Source of the DNA: Candidatus Parvarchaeota archaeon
Lineage (GTDB): Archaea; Nanobdellota; Nanobdellia; Parvarchaeales; Parvarchaeaceae
Assembly (NCBI GenBank): GCA_030044235.1
Contig: JASHWD010000062.1
Location: forward strand, 1-12,646
Length of the DNA stretch: 12,646 bases
Reading direction: 5' to 3'
A program made the position numbers and the translations under genes. This document shows, piece by piece, positions 1 through 6,145 of this stretch. Under the pieces are notes generated by a model. The model saw nothing but the letters and a program-made list of their open reading frames with translations, was not told where the DNA came from and did not search any database. Within the stretch, counting starts at the first letter, position 1. Every line of letters begins with the position of its first letter.

Positions 1-1037
1 TCTTCTTTAGTTTTGCCTATGTTTCTGTAGAAATTAGTCAATATGAAAACGCTTCTTTTTTTGCCGTCTTGTAAACCGGCAGAGATAAGCTTTATGCAAG
101 GGGGCAGATAGGCTTCGTTTAATGGGATAACGTTTATCTTGAATTCTCTTTTCTCGGTAGCGTCTCTGTCAGCCTTTTCTTGTGGTTCAAACTTATCGTA
201 GGCTCGGATAAATAAGCTTGCTGCTTCATTTTTACCAGGGGATAAGTTAAAAAAATCTCTGCTGGTATCAATGTTCTCCGGTCTTGCCGCGTTTAAATCA
301 AAATCAGCAACTTTATTTTTGTCGATTGGAATAGAAACTAGCCACTTTTTCTCATTTAGTGAGTACTGCATCCTAAACATGTGCCTTTCTGATATAAGTA
401 CGGTGTCGATATCTATAACCGAATAAGGGTCGAAAATTTCATTTTTATACAATTTGTCTTCGTCTAATTTAAAAATTGAGGACAGTCTTTTAACCCCGTA
501 ATCTTTTTCTAGACTGTTCTTTAATTGTTCTCTGAGTTCGTCCTTAAGAAAAATAGATATTGTCATTGGTGCGTCTGGAAATAGGTGGTTTACATCGACT
601 CCATTTACGCTTGACGGAAAGGTTTCGTAAGGTATTAAAACATGAAAGCCAGAGCCGCCGCTAAATTTTACAGATAATGTTTTAACCCCTTCTCTTTCTA
701 ATTTTTCTACCAACATCTTGCAAAAGATTTTTGATACTTCTAGAACTTTGCAGTCTATGTCTAAGACCATGTCCCATCCGTTTCTTAAGTTTGCAAGTTT
801 TTCCTTTGTAATCTCCTTGCTTAAGTCTAGTGGATTACTCCAGCGTTCCTCGCTTACATGAAAACTAGTTGCGCCGGTTTTTACTAGATTTTCTATATCA
901 CCGGGGTACTGGAAAAGCATGGGTCTTTTACCAAAACTTTCTCCATATCTTACGGCGCATTCACGGTTTTTTACATTGAGAAGTTTGTTTATTATTTCTT
1001 CATTTAGATAATACTTCAAAATCTCTGAAGGCTTCAT
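1..1037 (-). CDS. priS: Fused DNA primase: PriS-type catalytic domain plus start of PriL iron-sulfur domain (partial)
   Basis: This gene makes the primase that synthesises RNA primers for DNA replication. The reading frame is open from ATG at 1037 to the window edge (345 codons, no stop), so the C-terminus is missing. The PriS active site is visible: acidic pair D93-I-D95 after a hydrophobic strand, the nucleotide-binding motif FSGGSGFH (125-132), and a third acidic cluster D209-I-D211 followed by an Arg/Met-rich strand (218-223). After about residue 300 the sequence changes to the PriL C-terminal type: LPPCIK (311-316), whose Cys314 matches the first of the four Fe-S cysteines in PriL, then the conserved GL..G..R helix (321-328). 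The other three cysteines would lie beyond the window. Normal archaeal PriS and PriL are separate proteins; one-chain primases are known in Nanoarchaeum and relatives. I see no clear zinc knuckle. The gene is divergent from deoxyhypusine synthase and shares its promoter region. Confidence 0.85.
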   Translation of the reverse strand, partial: MKPSEILKYYLNEEIINKLLNVKNRECAVRYGESFGKRPMLFQYPGDIENLVKTGATSFHVSEERWSNPLDLSKEITKEKLANLRNGWDMVLDIDCKVLEVSKIFCKMLVEKLEREGVKTLSVKFSGGSGFHVLIPYETFPSSVNGVDVNHLFPDAPMTISIFLKDELREQLKNSLEKDYGVKRLSSIFKLDEDKLYKNEIFDPYSVIDIDTVLISERHMFRMQYSLNEKKWLVSIPIDKNKVADFDLNAARPENIDTSRDFFNLSPGKNEAASLFIRAYDKFEPQEKADRDATEKREFKINVIPLNEAYLPPCIKLISAGLQDGKKRSVFILTNFYRNIGKTKE

Positions 1038-1060
1038 GTTATTTGATGCGTTAGTCAATT

Positions 1061-1068
1061 ATTTAAAT
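1061..1068. promoter_or_regulatory. Palindromic TATA box, probably serving both divergent genes
   Basis: ATTTAAAT is a perfect palindrome in the 57-base gap between two divergent starts. Its centre (1064.5) is 27.5 bases from the primase ATG (1037) and 30.5 bases from the deoxyhypusine synthase ATG (1095). Archaeal TATA boxes sit about 26 bases before the transcription start, so both messages could be leaderless or nearly so. No second equally good box is visible in the gap. Confidence 0.6.
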
Positions 1069-1094
1069 GCAACAATACCAATTATTAAATAATT

Positions 1095-2030
1095 ATGTTA
1101 GGAAAACCAGTAGAAAATGTAAAAATAAAGAAAGGGGAATCGATAACAAGTCTAATCGAACAATTTAAAGTATCCGGAGGTTTTACCGCTAAGAAATTAG
1201 CTACTGCCTGCGAAATTTTTAAAGAAATGCAAGACGATAAAGAATGTTTAAAATTTCTTTCTTTTCCGGCAGATATAATTTCCACCGGTACAAGAGGCGT
1301 GATAAAGGACTTAGTGAAAAATAAGTTAGTAGACGTTGTGATAACTACCTGTGGCATGATGGATCATGATCTAGCCAGGGTTTGGAAAGATTATTACACC
1401 GGAACTGAGGTAGCTAACGATGCGGAATTAAGGGCCTCAGGCATAAACAGACTTTACAATATTTTTATACCTGATTCTAGTTACGGAATTGTCCTAGAAG
1501 ATAGACTTATGCCACTACTAAAAGAAGCAGCTAAACTTAAGAAAGAATACTCGACAAGCGAGTTAATCGCATTTATAGGCGAAAAAATTAAGGATGAACC
1601 AAAAGCCGAGGAATCGATAACTTATTGGGCTTGGAAGAACAAAATTCCGATAGTGATACCTGGATTTACAGATGGGAGTTTCGGTTCTCAGATATGGATG
1701 TATTCGCAAAAAGACAAAGAGTTTAGAATAAATACGATAGCGGACGAAAACCTTTTAGCTGATAGAGTATTTACTGCTAAAAAAAGCGGTGCGTTGATGA
1801 TGGGCGGCGGAATATCAAAACACCACGTTATTTGGTGGAACTTGTTTAAAGACGGTCTTGATTACGCGATATACATGACGACTGCGGTCGACTGGGACGG
1901 CAGTTTATCCGGGGCAAAACTCGAAGAAGCAATATCTTGGGGTAAAATAAAACCTAAGGCAAAATATGTGAATGTGGAGGGAGATGTTACGATTCTCTTG
2001 CCGTTGCTTTATGGTTCGTATCTAGGGTGA
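1095..2030 (+). CDS. dys: Deoxyhypusine synthase
   Basis: This NAD-dependent cytosolic enzyme transfers the aminobutyl group of spermidine to one lysine of translation factor aIF5A, the first step of hypusine formation. At 311 residues it is near the usual archaeal length. Family motifs appear in order: STGTRG (63-68), the NAD-site segment TTCGMMDHDLAR (84-95; archaeal-type DHD where the human enzyme has EED), GINRL (116-120), TDGSFG (192-197), GGGISKHH (237-244), and DGSLSGA (268-274) leading to SWGKI (281-285). Lys284 matches the human catalytic Lys329 that forms the enzyme-imine intermediate. The ATG at 1095 lies about 30 bases after a TATA box, consistent with a leaderless message. The 3' end overlaps or abuts the downstream OB-fold gene, so the two are probably co-transcribed. 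The aIF5A substrate gene is not in the window. Confidence 0.95.
   Translation: MLGKPVENVKIKKGESITSLIEQFKVSGGFTAKKLATACEIFKEMQDDKECLKFLSFPADIISTGTRGVIKDLVKNKLVDVVITTCGMMDHDLARVWKDYYTGTEVANDAELRASGINRLYNIFIPDSSYGIVLEDRLMPLLKEAAKLKKEYSTSELIAFIGEKIKDEPKAEESITYWAWKNKIPIVIPGFTDGSFGSQIWMYSQKDKEFRINTIADENLLADRVFTAKKSGALMMGGGISKHHVIWWNLFKDGLDYAIYMTTAVDWDGSLSGAKLEEAISWGKIKPKAKYVNVEGDVTILLPLLYGSYLG
2026..2030 (+). promoter_or_regulatory. Shine-Dalgarno sequence GGTGA that decides the next start
   Basis: GGTGA complements the archaeal 16S rRNA 3' end and spans the stop codon of deoxyhypusine synthase. It is 5 bases before the ATG at 2036, a good spacing, so I prefer that start over the upstream in-frame GTG at 2027, which lies inside this motif. 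Confidence 0.55.
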
Positions 2031-2035
2031 AAAAT

Positions 2036-2332
2036 ATGAATGTAAGTGAAATAAGAGATGGGATGTCAAATGTAGAGTTCTCAGGCGAAGTTGTAGAGAT
2101 ATCGGAGCCTAGAGAAGTAATAACTAAATTTGGTAATACGACTGTAGCAACAGCGAAAGTGAAAGACGAAACAGGAACAATAAGTCTTTCTCTCTGGGGG
2201 AAACAAATAAGCACTGTAAACGTTGGAGATAAGATTGAAGTAACCGGTGGCTATACTCGCTCATTTAAAAATGAAATAAGTGTAAACGTTGGTAAAACCG
2301 GCTCTATAAAAAAGCTTGATTACGAAGGTTAA
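2036..2332 (+). CDS. Small single OB-fold ssDNA-binding protein (SOSS-B / RPA-like)
   Basis: The protein has 98 residues from ATG 2036 (101 from the alternative GTG at 2027, which would overlap the previous stop as GTGA). Nearly all of it is one OB fold: a first strand near NVEFSGEVVEI, a second with TTVATAKVKDETG, a third with ISLSLWG, then VNVGDKIEVTGGY and a final strand ISVNVGKTG. The order 'KVKDETGTISLSLWG ... VGDKIEVTGGY' closely resembles human hSSB1 (SOSS-B) and archaeal RPA OB domains, so binding of single-stranded DNA or RNA is likely. There is no zinc finger and no acidic C-terminal tail. It is coupled to deoxyhypusine synthase by position and converges on the peroxiredoxin gene with 8 bases between the stops. 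Its partner is unknown; it could assist the fused primase or the separate RPA. Confidence 0.85.
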   Translation: MNVSEIRDGMSNVEFSGEVVEISEPREVITKFGNTTVATAKVKDETGTISLSLWGKQISTVNVGDKIEVTGGYTRSFKNEISVNVGKTGSIKKLDYEG

Positions 2333-2340
2333 TAGCAAAA

Positions 2341-2784
2341 TTATTTCTTATTTAACCATTCTAATATCTCTTTTGCGTGTTCAGCTGGAGAAACGTTAGG
2401 ATAAATCTTAATTATTTTTCCTGTGCTATTGAGGATAAAAGTAACTCTTTTAGAAGAACCTGAAATAGACTTGATACCAAGTTTGTTTACCAAGTCTTTT
2501 TTAGAATCACTCAATAGGACAAAATTTAGAGAATATTTTTCCTTGAATTTTCTGTGAGATTCAATATCATCTACACTAACTCCATACACAGGTATACTAT
2601 TTCTTTTGAACTCCTGCATTTCATCCCTAAAATTGCATGCCTCTTTTGTACATCCGGGCGTGTCATCTTTTGGATAAAAGTAAATGATGTTAATTGCGTT
2701 GTTTAAATCAGATTTTCTAAAGAGTTTCCCGGAGTCAGAAACAAGTGAGAAATCTGGAAAATCTTCGCCCTCTTTAACTTTCAT
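2341..2784 (-). CDS. bcp: Peroxiredoxin, Bcp/PrxQ type (thiol peroxidase)
   Basis: This cytosolic thiol peroxidase reduces hydrogen peroxide and organic peroxides using thioredoxin or a similar donor. At 147 residues it is the usual Bcp length. The thioredoxin-fold strand IIYFYPKDDTPGC leads to the peroxidatic Cys45 within TPGCTKEAC. Cys50, five residues later, is the expected resolving cysteine of atypical 2-Cys Bcp enzymes. Thr42 and Pro43 are the conserved active-site residues, and Arg113 in KRVTFIL is the conserved arginine. There is no signal peptide. Its ATG overlaps the RPA stop as ATGA (2781-2784), so it is the last gene of a phosphohexomutase-RPA-peroxiredoxin operon and is probably translationally coupled. 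A peroxide defence enzyme fits an organism with a cytochrome bd oxidase, encoded nearby. Confidence 0.95.
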   Translation of the reverse strand: MKVKEGEDFPDFSLVSDSGKLFRKSDLNNAINIIYFYPKDDTPGCTKEACNFRDEMQEFKRNSIPVYGVSVDDIESHRKFKEKYSLNFVLLSDSKKDLVNKLGIKSISGSSKRVTFILNSTGKIIKIYPNVSPAEHAKEILEWLNKK

Positions 2785-3692
2785 ATCGTGTAATCTACAG
2801 GTTTTACGTCTTTTACGTTTAGCGATATGTTTTCATTGAACTTATTTGGAACACCGAATATTTCAACTTCATATAAACCGAATGATATATCGGTGACTTT
2901 GTTTTCTATACTTTCAGCTCTAGATAAACTAAGAAGTTTTTCAGCCGTTTTATCAAAAAAAGATGCACGGATAGTTGAAAGTCCATCATCCAGTATTCCC
3001 GAAATAAATAATGTTTTGGATATAGCGGCGTCGCCATGTTCAGGACATTTGTCGATAACTTTCTTTTTACAGATTCCACACCTTATAATAAATATGTTAT
3101 TCGTGAAAAGTCTTACAACGAAACATCTTATTTGATAGATTTTTGAATCATCTTTGACATCGCTTATCCTTTGATATTCTCTCCTGTTAGCAGCTGGTTT
3201 TTCCGACATAGCGTTCTTTGTAACTTTTATTGCGCAACCGCTGCCGAGGTTAAGTTCATATTTTTCATTTAATTTATTTTTTCTTGAATAAGCGTTTGCT
3301 ATAGATATAGTATCCCCTTCAGAGGCTTCTTTTTCTATATACTCAACTTTATTCGCATCCCAAATTACAACATTTATTGAGCCGCTCTGGTCTTGGAGAA
3401 CAATGTTAACAACTTTAGATTTCTTACCTTTTATCATTATTTCACGAGGCGGAAACTTTCTTTTTATTGTTGCTGTAATATTTATGTGGCCTATTTCATC
3501 GGTTATATCTACAATTTTGTAGTTTCTTCTTATTGGTACGACCCCATTTTCCGTGGCAACCATCCTTAAAGCTGCACTTTCGGTTAGATTTTGAAACTCC
3601 GACAATTTCTTTTTTATAAGATCTCTTACTTTGTCTTGCTCAATTCCTAGCTTTTCAGCTACGGCTTCAATCAGCCAATCTTCGTTTTCCAT
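2781..3692 (-). CDS. rpa: Replication protein A (RPA), two OB folds with zinc finger
   Basis: This is a single-stranded DNA-binding protein of replication and repair. Its 303 residues begin with a helical segment (about 5-50) containing the archaeal RPA signature SEFQNLTESAALRMVA. The first OB fold spans about 57-157 (VVNIVLQDQSGSINVVIWD, then GDTISIANAY). The second, about 175-300, holds a zinc-binding insertion, C205-G-I-C208 followed by C216-P-E-H219, a C4-like knuckle with a final histidine seen in other archaeal RPAs. After the finger comes the usual ISGILDDGLSTIRASFFD strand. The start codon overlaps the upstream phosphohexomutase stop (TAATG), and its stop overlaps the peroxiredoxin start (ATGA), so the three are one transcript. 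Many euryarchaeal RPA genes sit beside RPA-associated proteins; here the neighbours are metabolic, which is unusual. Confidence 0.92.
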   Translation of the reverse strand: MENEDWLIEAVAEKLGIEQDKVRDLIKKKLSEFQNLTESAALRMVATENGVVPIRRNYKIVDITDEIGHINITATIKRKFPPREIMIKGKKSKVVNIVLQDQSGSINVVIWDANKVEYIEKEASEGDTISIANAYSRKNKLNEKYELNLGSGCAIKVTKNAMSEKPAANRREYQRISDVKDDSKIYQIRCFVVRLFTNNIFIIRCGICKKKVIDKCPEHGDAAISKTLFISGILDDGLSTIRASFFDKTAEKLLSLSRAESIENKVTDISFGLYEVEIFGVPNKFNENISLNVKDVKPVDYTI

Positions 3693-4960
3693 TATTTTAT
3701 TATATGATTCACAAGAGTGTGGATTTGCTTGAAAGCCGAAGGTCCACGGCCCTCATAATACACTCTCACAAGCGGCTCAGTGTTTGAAGGTCTAAATAAC
3801 ATAAAACCATTTTCTAAGATTATTTTTATACCGTCCATTTCTATTCTATTTTTGTAACCCTTTAAGTTTTTCTCTATCTCATTCATTTTTCTTTTTATGC
3901 TATCCTGATCTGAGAAGGCTAAAGAAATGTTCCCATAATATATCTTTGGAAATTCATCAACTAATTTGCTTAATTTTTTGCCGGTGCTTTGTATAACCTT
4001 TCCTATCAATATCCCAAGTAGAATTCCATCTGAGAAAGGATAATATTTTCCAAAGTAAAAATGTGAAGCGGTTTCTACCCCAAAATCATATTTCTTGGTC
4101 TTCATCTCTACTTCTACATTTGGTCGGCCGGTCTTTACGTATTTTACTTTTGCGTAATTTTCTAATAGACTAGAACATGCGATGGTAGCAACAATTTTCT
4201 TTAATTTTAAATATTTTATTAAGACCATCGAAGTAATCATTGGGTCCAAAGCCCGGCCCTTGTCGTCCACTATCATTCCGCGGTCGCCATCAGCATCAAG
4301 TTGTAATCCAAAATCAAGATGCTCTTTTCTCACAAGATTTCCTAAATCCTTGCAGTTTTCTATGCTAGGTTCTGGGACAAGTCCATAAAAATCACTTGAT
4401 GGCGAACTCCTAAGCATAAAGGTTTTTGCGCCAATTTTATTAAAAGCAAATTGGGCTATAAAGGTAGTTGAACCGCCCATTGAATCTATTCCCAATTTAA
4501 GGTCGATTTTCTGGCCTTTTGTTATAAAATTAATATATTCATCATCATAGTTGAATGGAATTAGTTTACCGAAGTTATCATTAAATTTTTTTCCTTTATA
4601 CGTTTTTTCGATATCTTCAGGAGTAAGAGTTACGCCATCTACATATGTTAGGATTCCGGTATATTCCATTGGATTGTGAGAGGCGCTTATACATATTCCA
4701 CAGGCCTTTTCGCGAATCGATGCAAATGCGGAAACTGTAACCGGGCCCATTCCAAGTTCATAAACGCTTGCGCCGCTATGTATTAAACCGCTAGTAAAGT
4801 TGTCTTTTATTCTTATGCTACCTAAGCGATTGTCATAGTTAAGAAAAATATTTTTCTTTCTAAGTAAAGTTGCTATTGCTCTGCCGATTTTAAACGCATT
4901 TTCTTCATTTATCTCGGAGGGATAAAGTCCACGTATATCATATTTCCTAAAGATTTCCAT
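3692..4960 (-). CDS. Phosphohexomutase (phosphomannomutase/phosphoglucomutase family)
   Basis: This alpha-D-phosphohexomutase moves phosphate between C6 and C1 of a sugar phosphate, supplying sugar-1-phosphates for nucleotide sugars. At 422 residues it is a little short of the 450 typical for the family. The four domain signatures are present: the phosphoserine loop SASHNP with catalytic Ser94, the magnesium loop D222-A-D224-G-D226-R, the sugar-recognition loop GVETASH (294-300, Glu296), and the phosphate-binding loop RPSNTEP (390-396; Asn replaces the common Gly). The N-terminal FRKYDIRG is also typical. Substrate cannot be told by eye: mannose, glucose or glucosamine phosphate are all possible. 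It is the first gene of the operon with RPA and peroxiredoxin and has a clear TATA-like box upstream. Confidence 0.92.
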   Translation of the reverse strand: MEIFRKYDIRGLYPSEINEENAFKIGRAIATLLRKKNIFLNYDNRLGSIRIKDNFTSGLIHSGASVYELGMGPVTVSAFASIREKACGICISASHNPMEYTGILTYVDGVTLTPEDIEKTYKGKKFNDNFGKLIPFNYDDEYINFITKGQKIDLKLGIDSMGGSTTFIAQFAFNKIGAKTFMLRSSPSSDFYGLVPEPSIENCKDLGNLVRKEHLDFGLQLDADGDRGMIVDDKGRALDPMITSMVLIKYLKLKKIVATIACSSLLENYAKVKYVKTGRPNVEVEMKTKKYDFGVETASHFYFGKYYPFSDGILLGILIGKVIQSTGKKLSKLVDEFPKIYYGNISLAFSDQDSIKRKMNEIEKNLKGYKNRIEMDGIKIILENGFMLFRPSNTEPLVRVYYEGRGPSAFKQIHTLVNHIIK

Positions 4961-4996
4961 TAAGTAAAAATTAAACTTTCAAATAAATATCGTATC

Positions 4997-5010
4997 TTTT
5001 TATATTTATA
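4997..5010 (-). promoter_or_regulatory. TATA-like box for the phosphohexomutase-RPA-peroxiredoxin operon
   Basis: On the minus strand this reads TATAAATATAAAAA, the best A/T box in the 116-base divergent gap. Its centre is about 43 bases before the ATG at 4960, which would give a leader of roughly 15-20 bases. Confidence 0.45.
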
Positions 5011-5032
5011 GATTTTTGATCGATTAAAGAAC

Positions 5033-5044
5033 ATTTTAAATATA
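5033..5044 (+). promoter_or_regulatory. TATA box for the DUF5752-like gene
   Basis: The sequence ATTTTAAATATA has its TTTAAA centre 39.5 bases before the ATG at 5077. With the usual 26-base spacing, transcription would begin near 5064 and leave a leader of about 12 bases. No Shine-Dalgarno sequence is visible in that leader. Confidence 0.5.
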
Positions 5045-5076
5045 TGTTGTGTATACAATTTTTATAGAAGAAGATT

Positions 5077-5421
5077 ATGGCAATTTTCAATAGTAATCTA
5101 GACAAATTAAATCAAGTTTCTTCTGTGACACAACTTGGAAAAGCAAGTGAAGTAGCGGCTGAGCCCGGCAAAGAATTTATTTTTAGACTAAGAAATGGAA
5201 CTGAAGTAGGTAGAGCTAGGACTCTAGGAGATTTTTTATCTAGATTAAGAACAGTGCCAATAGAGTCTATAGAATACCATTTTAATGGAAGACACTTCTC
5301 ACCATGGCTTAGATACTTAAAGCTTAATCAACTTGCCGATTCGATCGAAAAATTAACTTCTAAGGGCGAAAGATTACGAGAAGACATACTTGAACAGGTA
5401 AGCAAAGTCTGGCTAAAATAA
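5077..5421 (+). CDS. Small soluble protein resembling the DUF5752 family
   Basis: The protein has 114 residues, no membrane segment and no signal peptide, and its function is unknown. Two parts are visible: a polar N-terminus (1-30), and from about residue 33 a domain reading FIFRLRNGTEVGRARTLGDF, then 'SRLRTVPIESIEYHF', a short W-containing segment (FSPWLRYL) and a C-terminal basic helix. The order 'strand - L..F...L..V...SIE.H - F..WL - L......I' recalls DUF5752 proteins common in archaea, an assignment made from memory. The gene has its own TATA box and lies 44 bases before the membrane-protein/cyd operon, which has a separate promoter, so membership in that operon is doubtful. The start at 5077 is the only good ATG near the box. 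Confidence 0.75.
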   Translation: MAIFNSNLDKLNQVSSVTQLGKASEVAAEPGKEFIFRLRNGTEVGRARTLGDFLSRLRTVPIESIEYHFNGRHFSPWLRYLKLNQLADSIEKLTSKGERLREDILEQVSKVWLK

Positions 5422-5435
5422 GCCTTTGAAAATAA

Positions 5436-5444
5436 GCTTAAATT
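5436..5444 (+). promoter_or_regulatory. TATA box for the membrane protein-cydAB operon
   Basis: GCTTAAATT, preceded by the A-rich AAAATAA typical of a TFB-recognition element, is centred 26.5 bases before the ATG at 5466. This predicts a transcript starting at, or within a base or two of, the start codon. Confidence 0.55.
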
Positions 5445-5465
5445 TGGCAAATAATAATAAGGATA

Positions 5466-6140
5466 ATGTTTGGAATTCAGATGATAGTTGAACTATCAAC
5501 GATAATTATCTTTTTACTTAGTGCCGTACTAGCTGTATACTTAACGAGAAATTATCTGAGAACAAAAGCACTGAGTCTTTTTTTCTGGAGCGCAGGGCTT
5601 TGGTTATTTTCATTGGGCGTCGTATTAGAAATAATATTCGCGTTCGGGGTATACAGCGAATTTCTTATTGCCGCTTATCTTTTCGTTGTAGCCTTACTGG
5701 TTAATTCATTAGCACTAGGCTCTATGGCGCTTTTGAAAAATAGAAAGTTAAAGTGGTCTTATTATATATTTTCACTTGTGACTGAAGGGGCTTTAGTGTA
5801 TGCCGTAGCTGTAAGTAATATCGGAAATATACTTTTTAACTATGTCGTTTGGGACAATATTCCGTTATTGATAGTCCTAGTGTCCCTTGTAATAACATTC
5901 GTAGCAGCAATAATACTTGTAGTTATAGCCGCGCTCACTTACTTGAGAACTAAAAACTTAAAAATGTTAAGTATAATCGCCGGTGTAATTGTAGTTACGA
6001 TAGCCGGCACTCTTTATATCGTTCAGATACCGGTATTTCTTTATTATTCTGAATTTATTGGTATAGTCTTGCTTTGGTTTGGCTTCTTCAGCTTTAAATC
6101 ACCTAAGCAAAAAGCAAGCGCAAATAGAAGTAGAGGGTAA
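5466..6140 (+). CDS. Seven-helix membrane protein preceding cydA
   Basis: I do not recognise a named family. The 224-residue protein shows about seven hydrophobic segments: roughly 7-27, 36-58, 64-90, 98-118, 131-158, 165-186 and 192-210, followed by a short basic tail (SPKQKASANRSRG) that should be cytoplasmic. There is no signal peptide and there are no heme- or metal-ligand patterns that I can name. The motif YLRTK-x-L occurs twice, at 30-36 and 159-165, each just after a membrane helix, which suggests an internal duplication of a three-helix unit around a central helix. The gene is 5 bases before cydA, so the two are surely co-transcribed; the tight link suggests an accessory or assembly role for the bd oxidase, or a redox/quinone partner. 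The layout also resembles seven-helix sensor input modules, but no signalling domain follows. Confidence 0.85.
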   Translation: MFGIQMIVELSTIIIFLLSAVLAVYLTRNYLRTKALSLFFWSAGLWLFSLGVVLEIIFAFGVYSEFLIAAYLFVVALLVNSLALGSMALLKNRKLKWSYYIFSLVTEGALVYAVAVSNIGNILFNYVVWDNIPLLIVLVSLVITFVAAIILVVIAALTYLRTKNLKMLSIIAGVIVVTIAGTLYIVQIPVFLYYSEFIGIVLLWFGFFSFKSPKQKASANRSRG

Positions 6141-6145
6141 TTTCT

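Noticed and set aside
1085..1357. 90-codon frame on the minus strand opposite the start of deoxyhypusine synthase.
   Set aside because: It lies wholly opposite conserved dys codons, matches no family, and has no promoter or Shine-Dalgarno sequence.
2827..3135. 102-codon plus-strand frame opposite RPA.
   Set aside because: It is the complement of conserved RPA codons including the zinc finger; low-complexity Ser/Leu composition typical of antisense frames.
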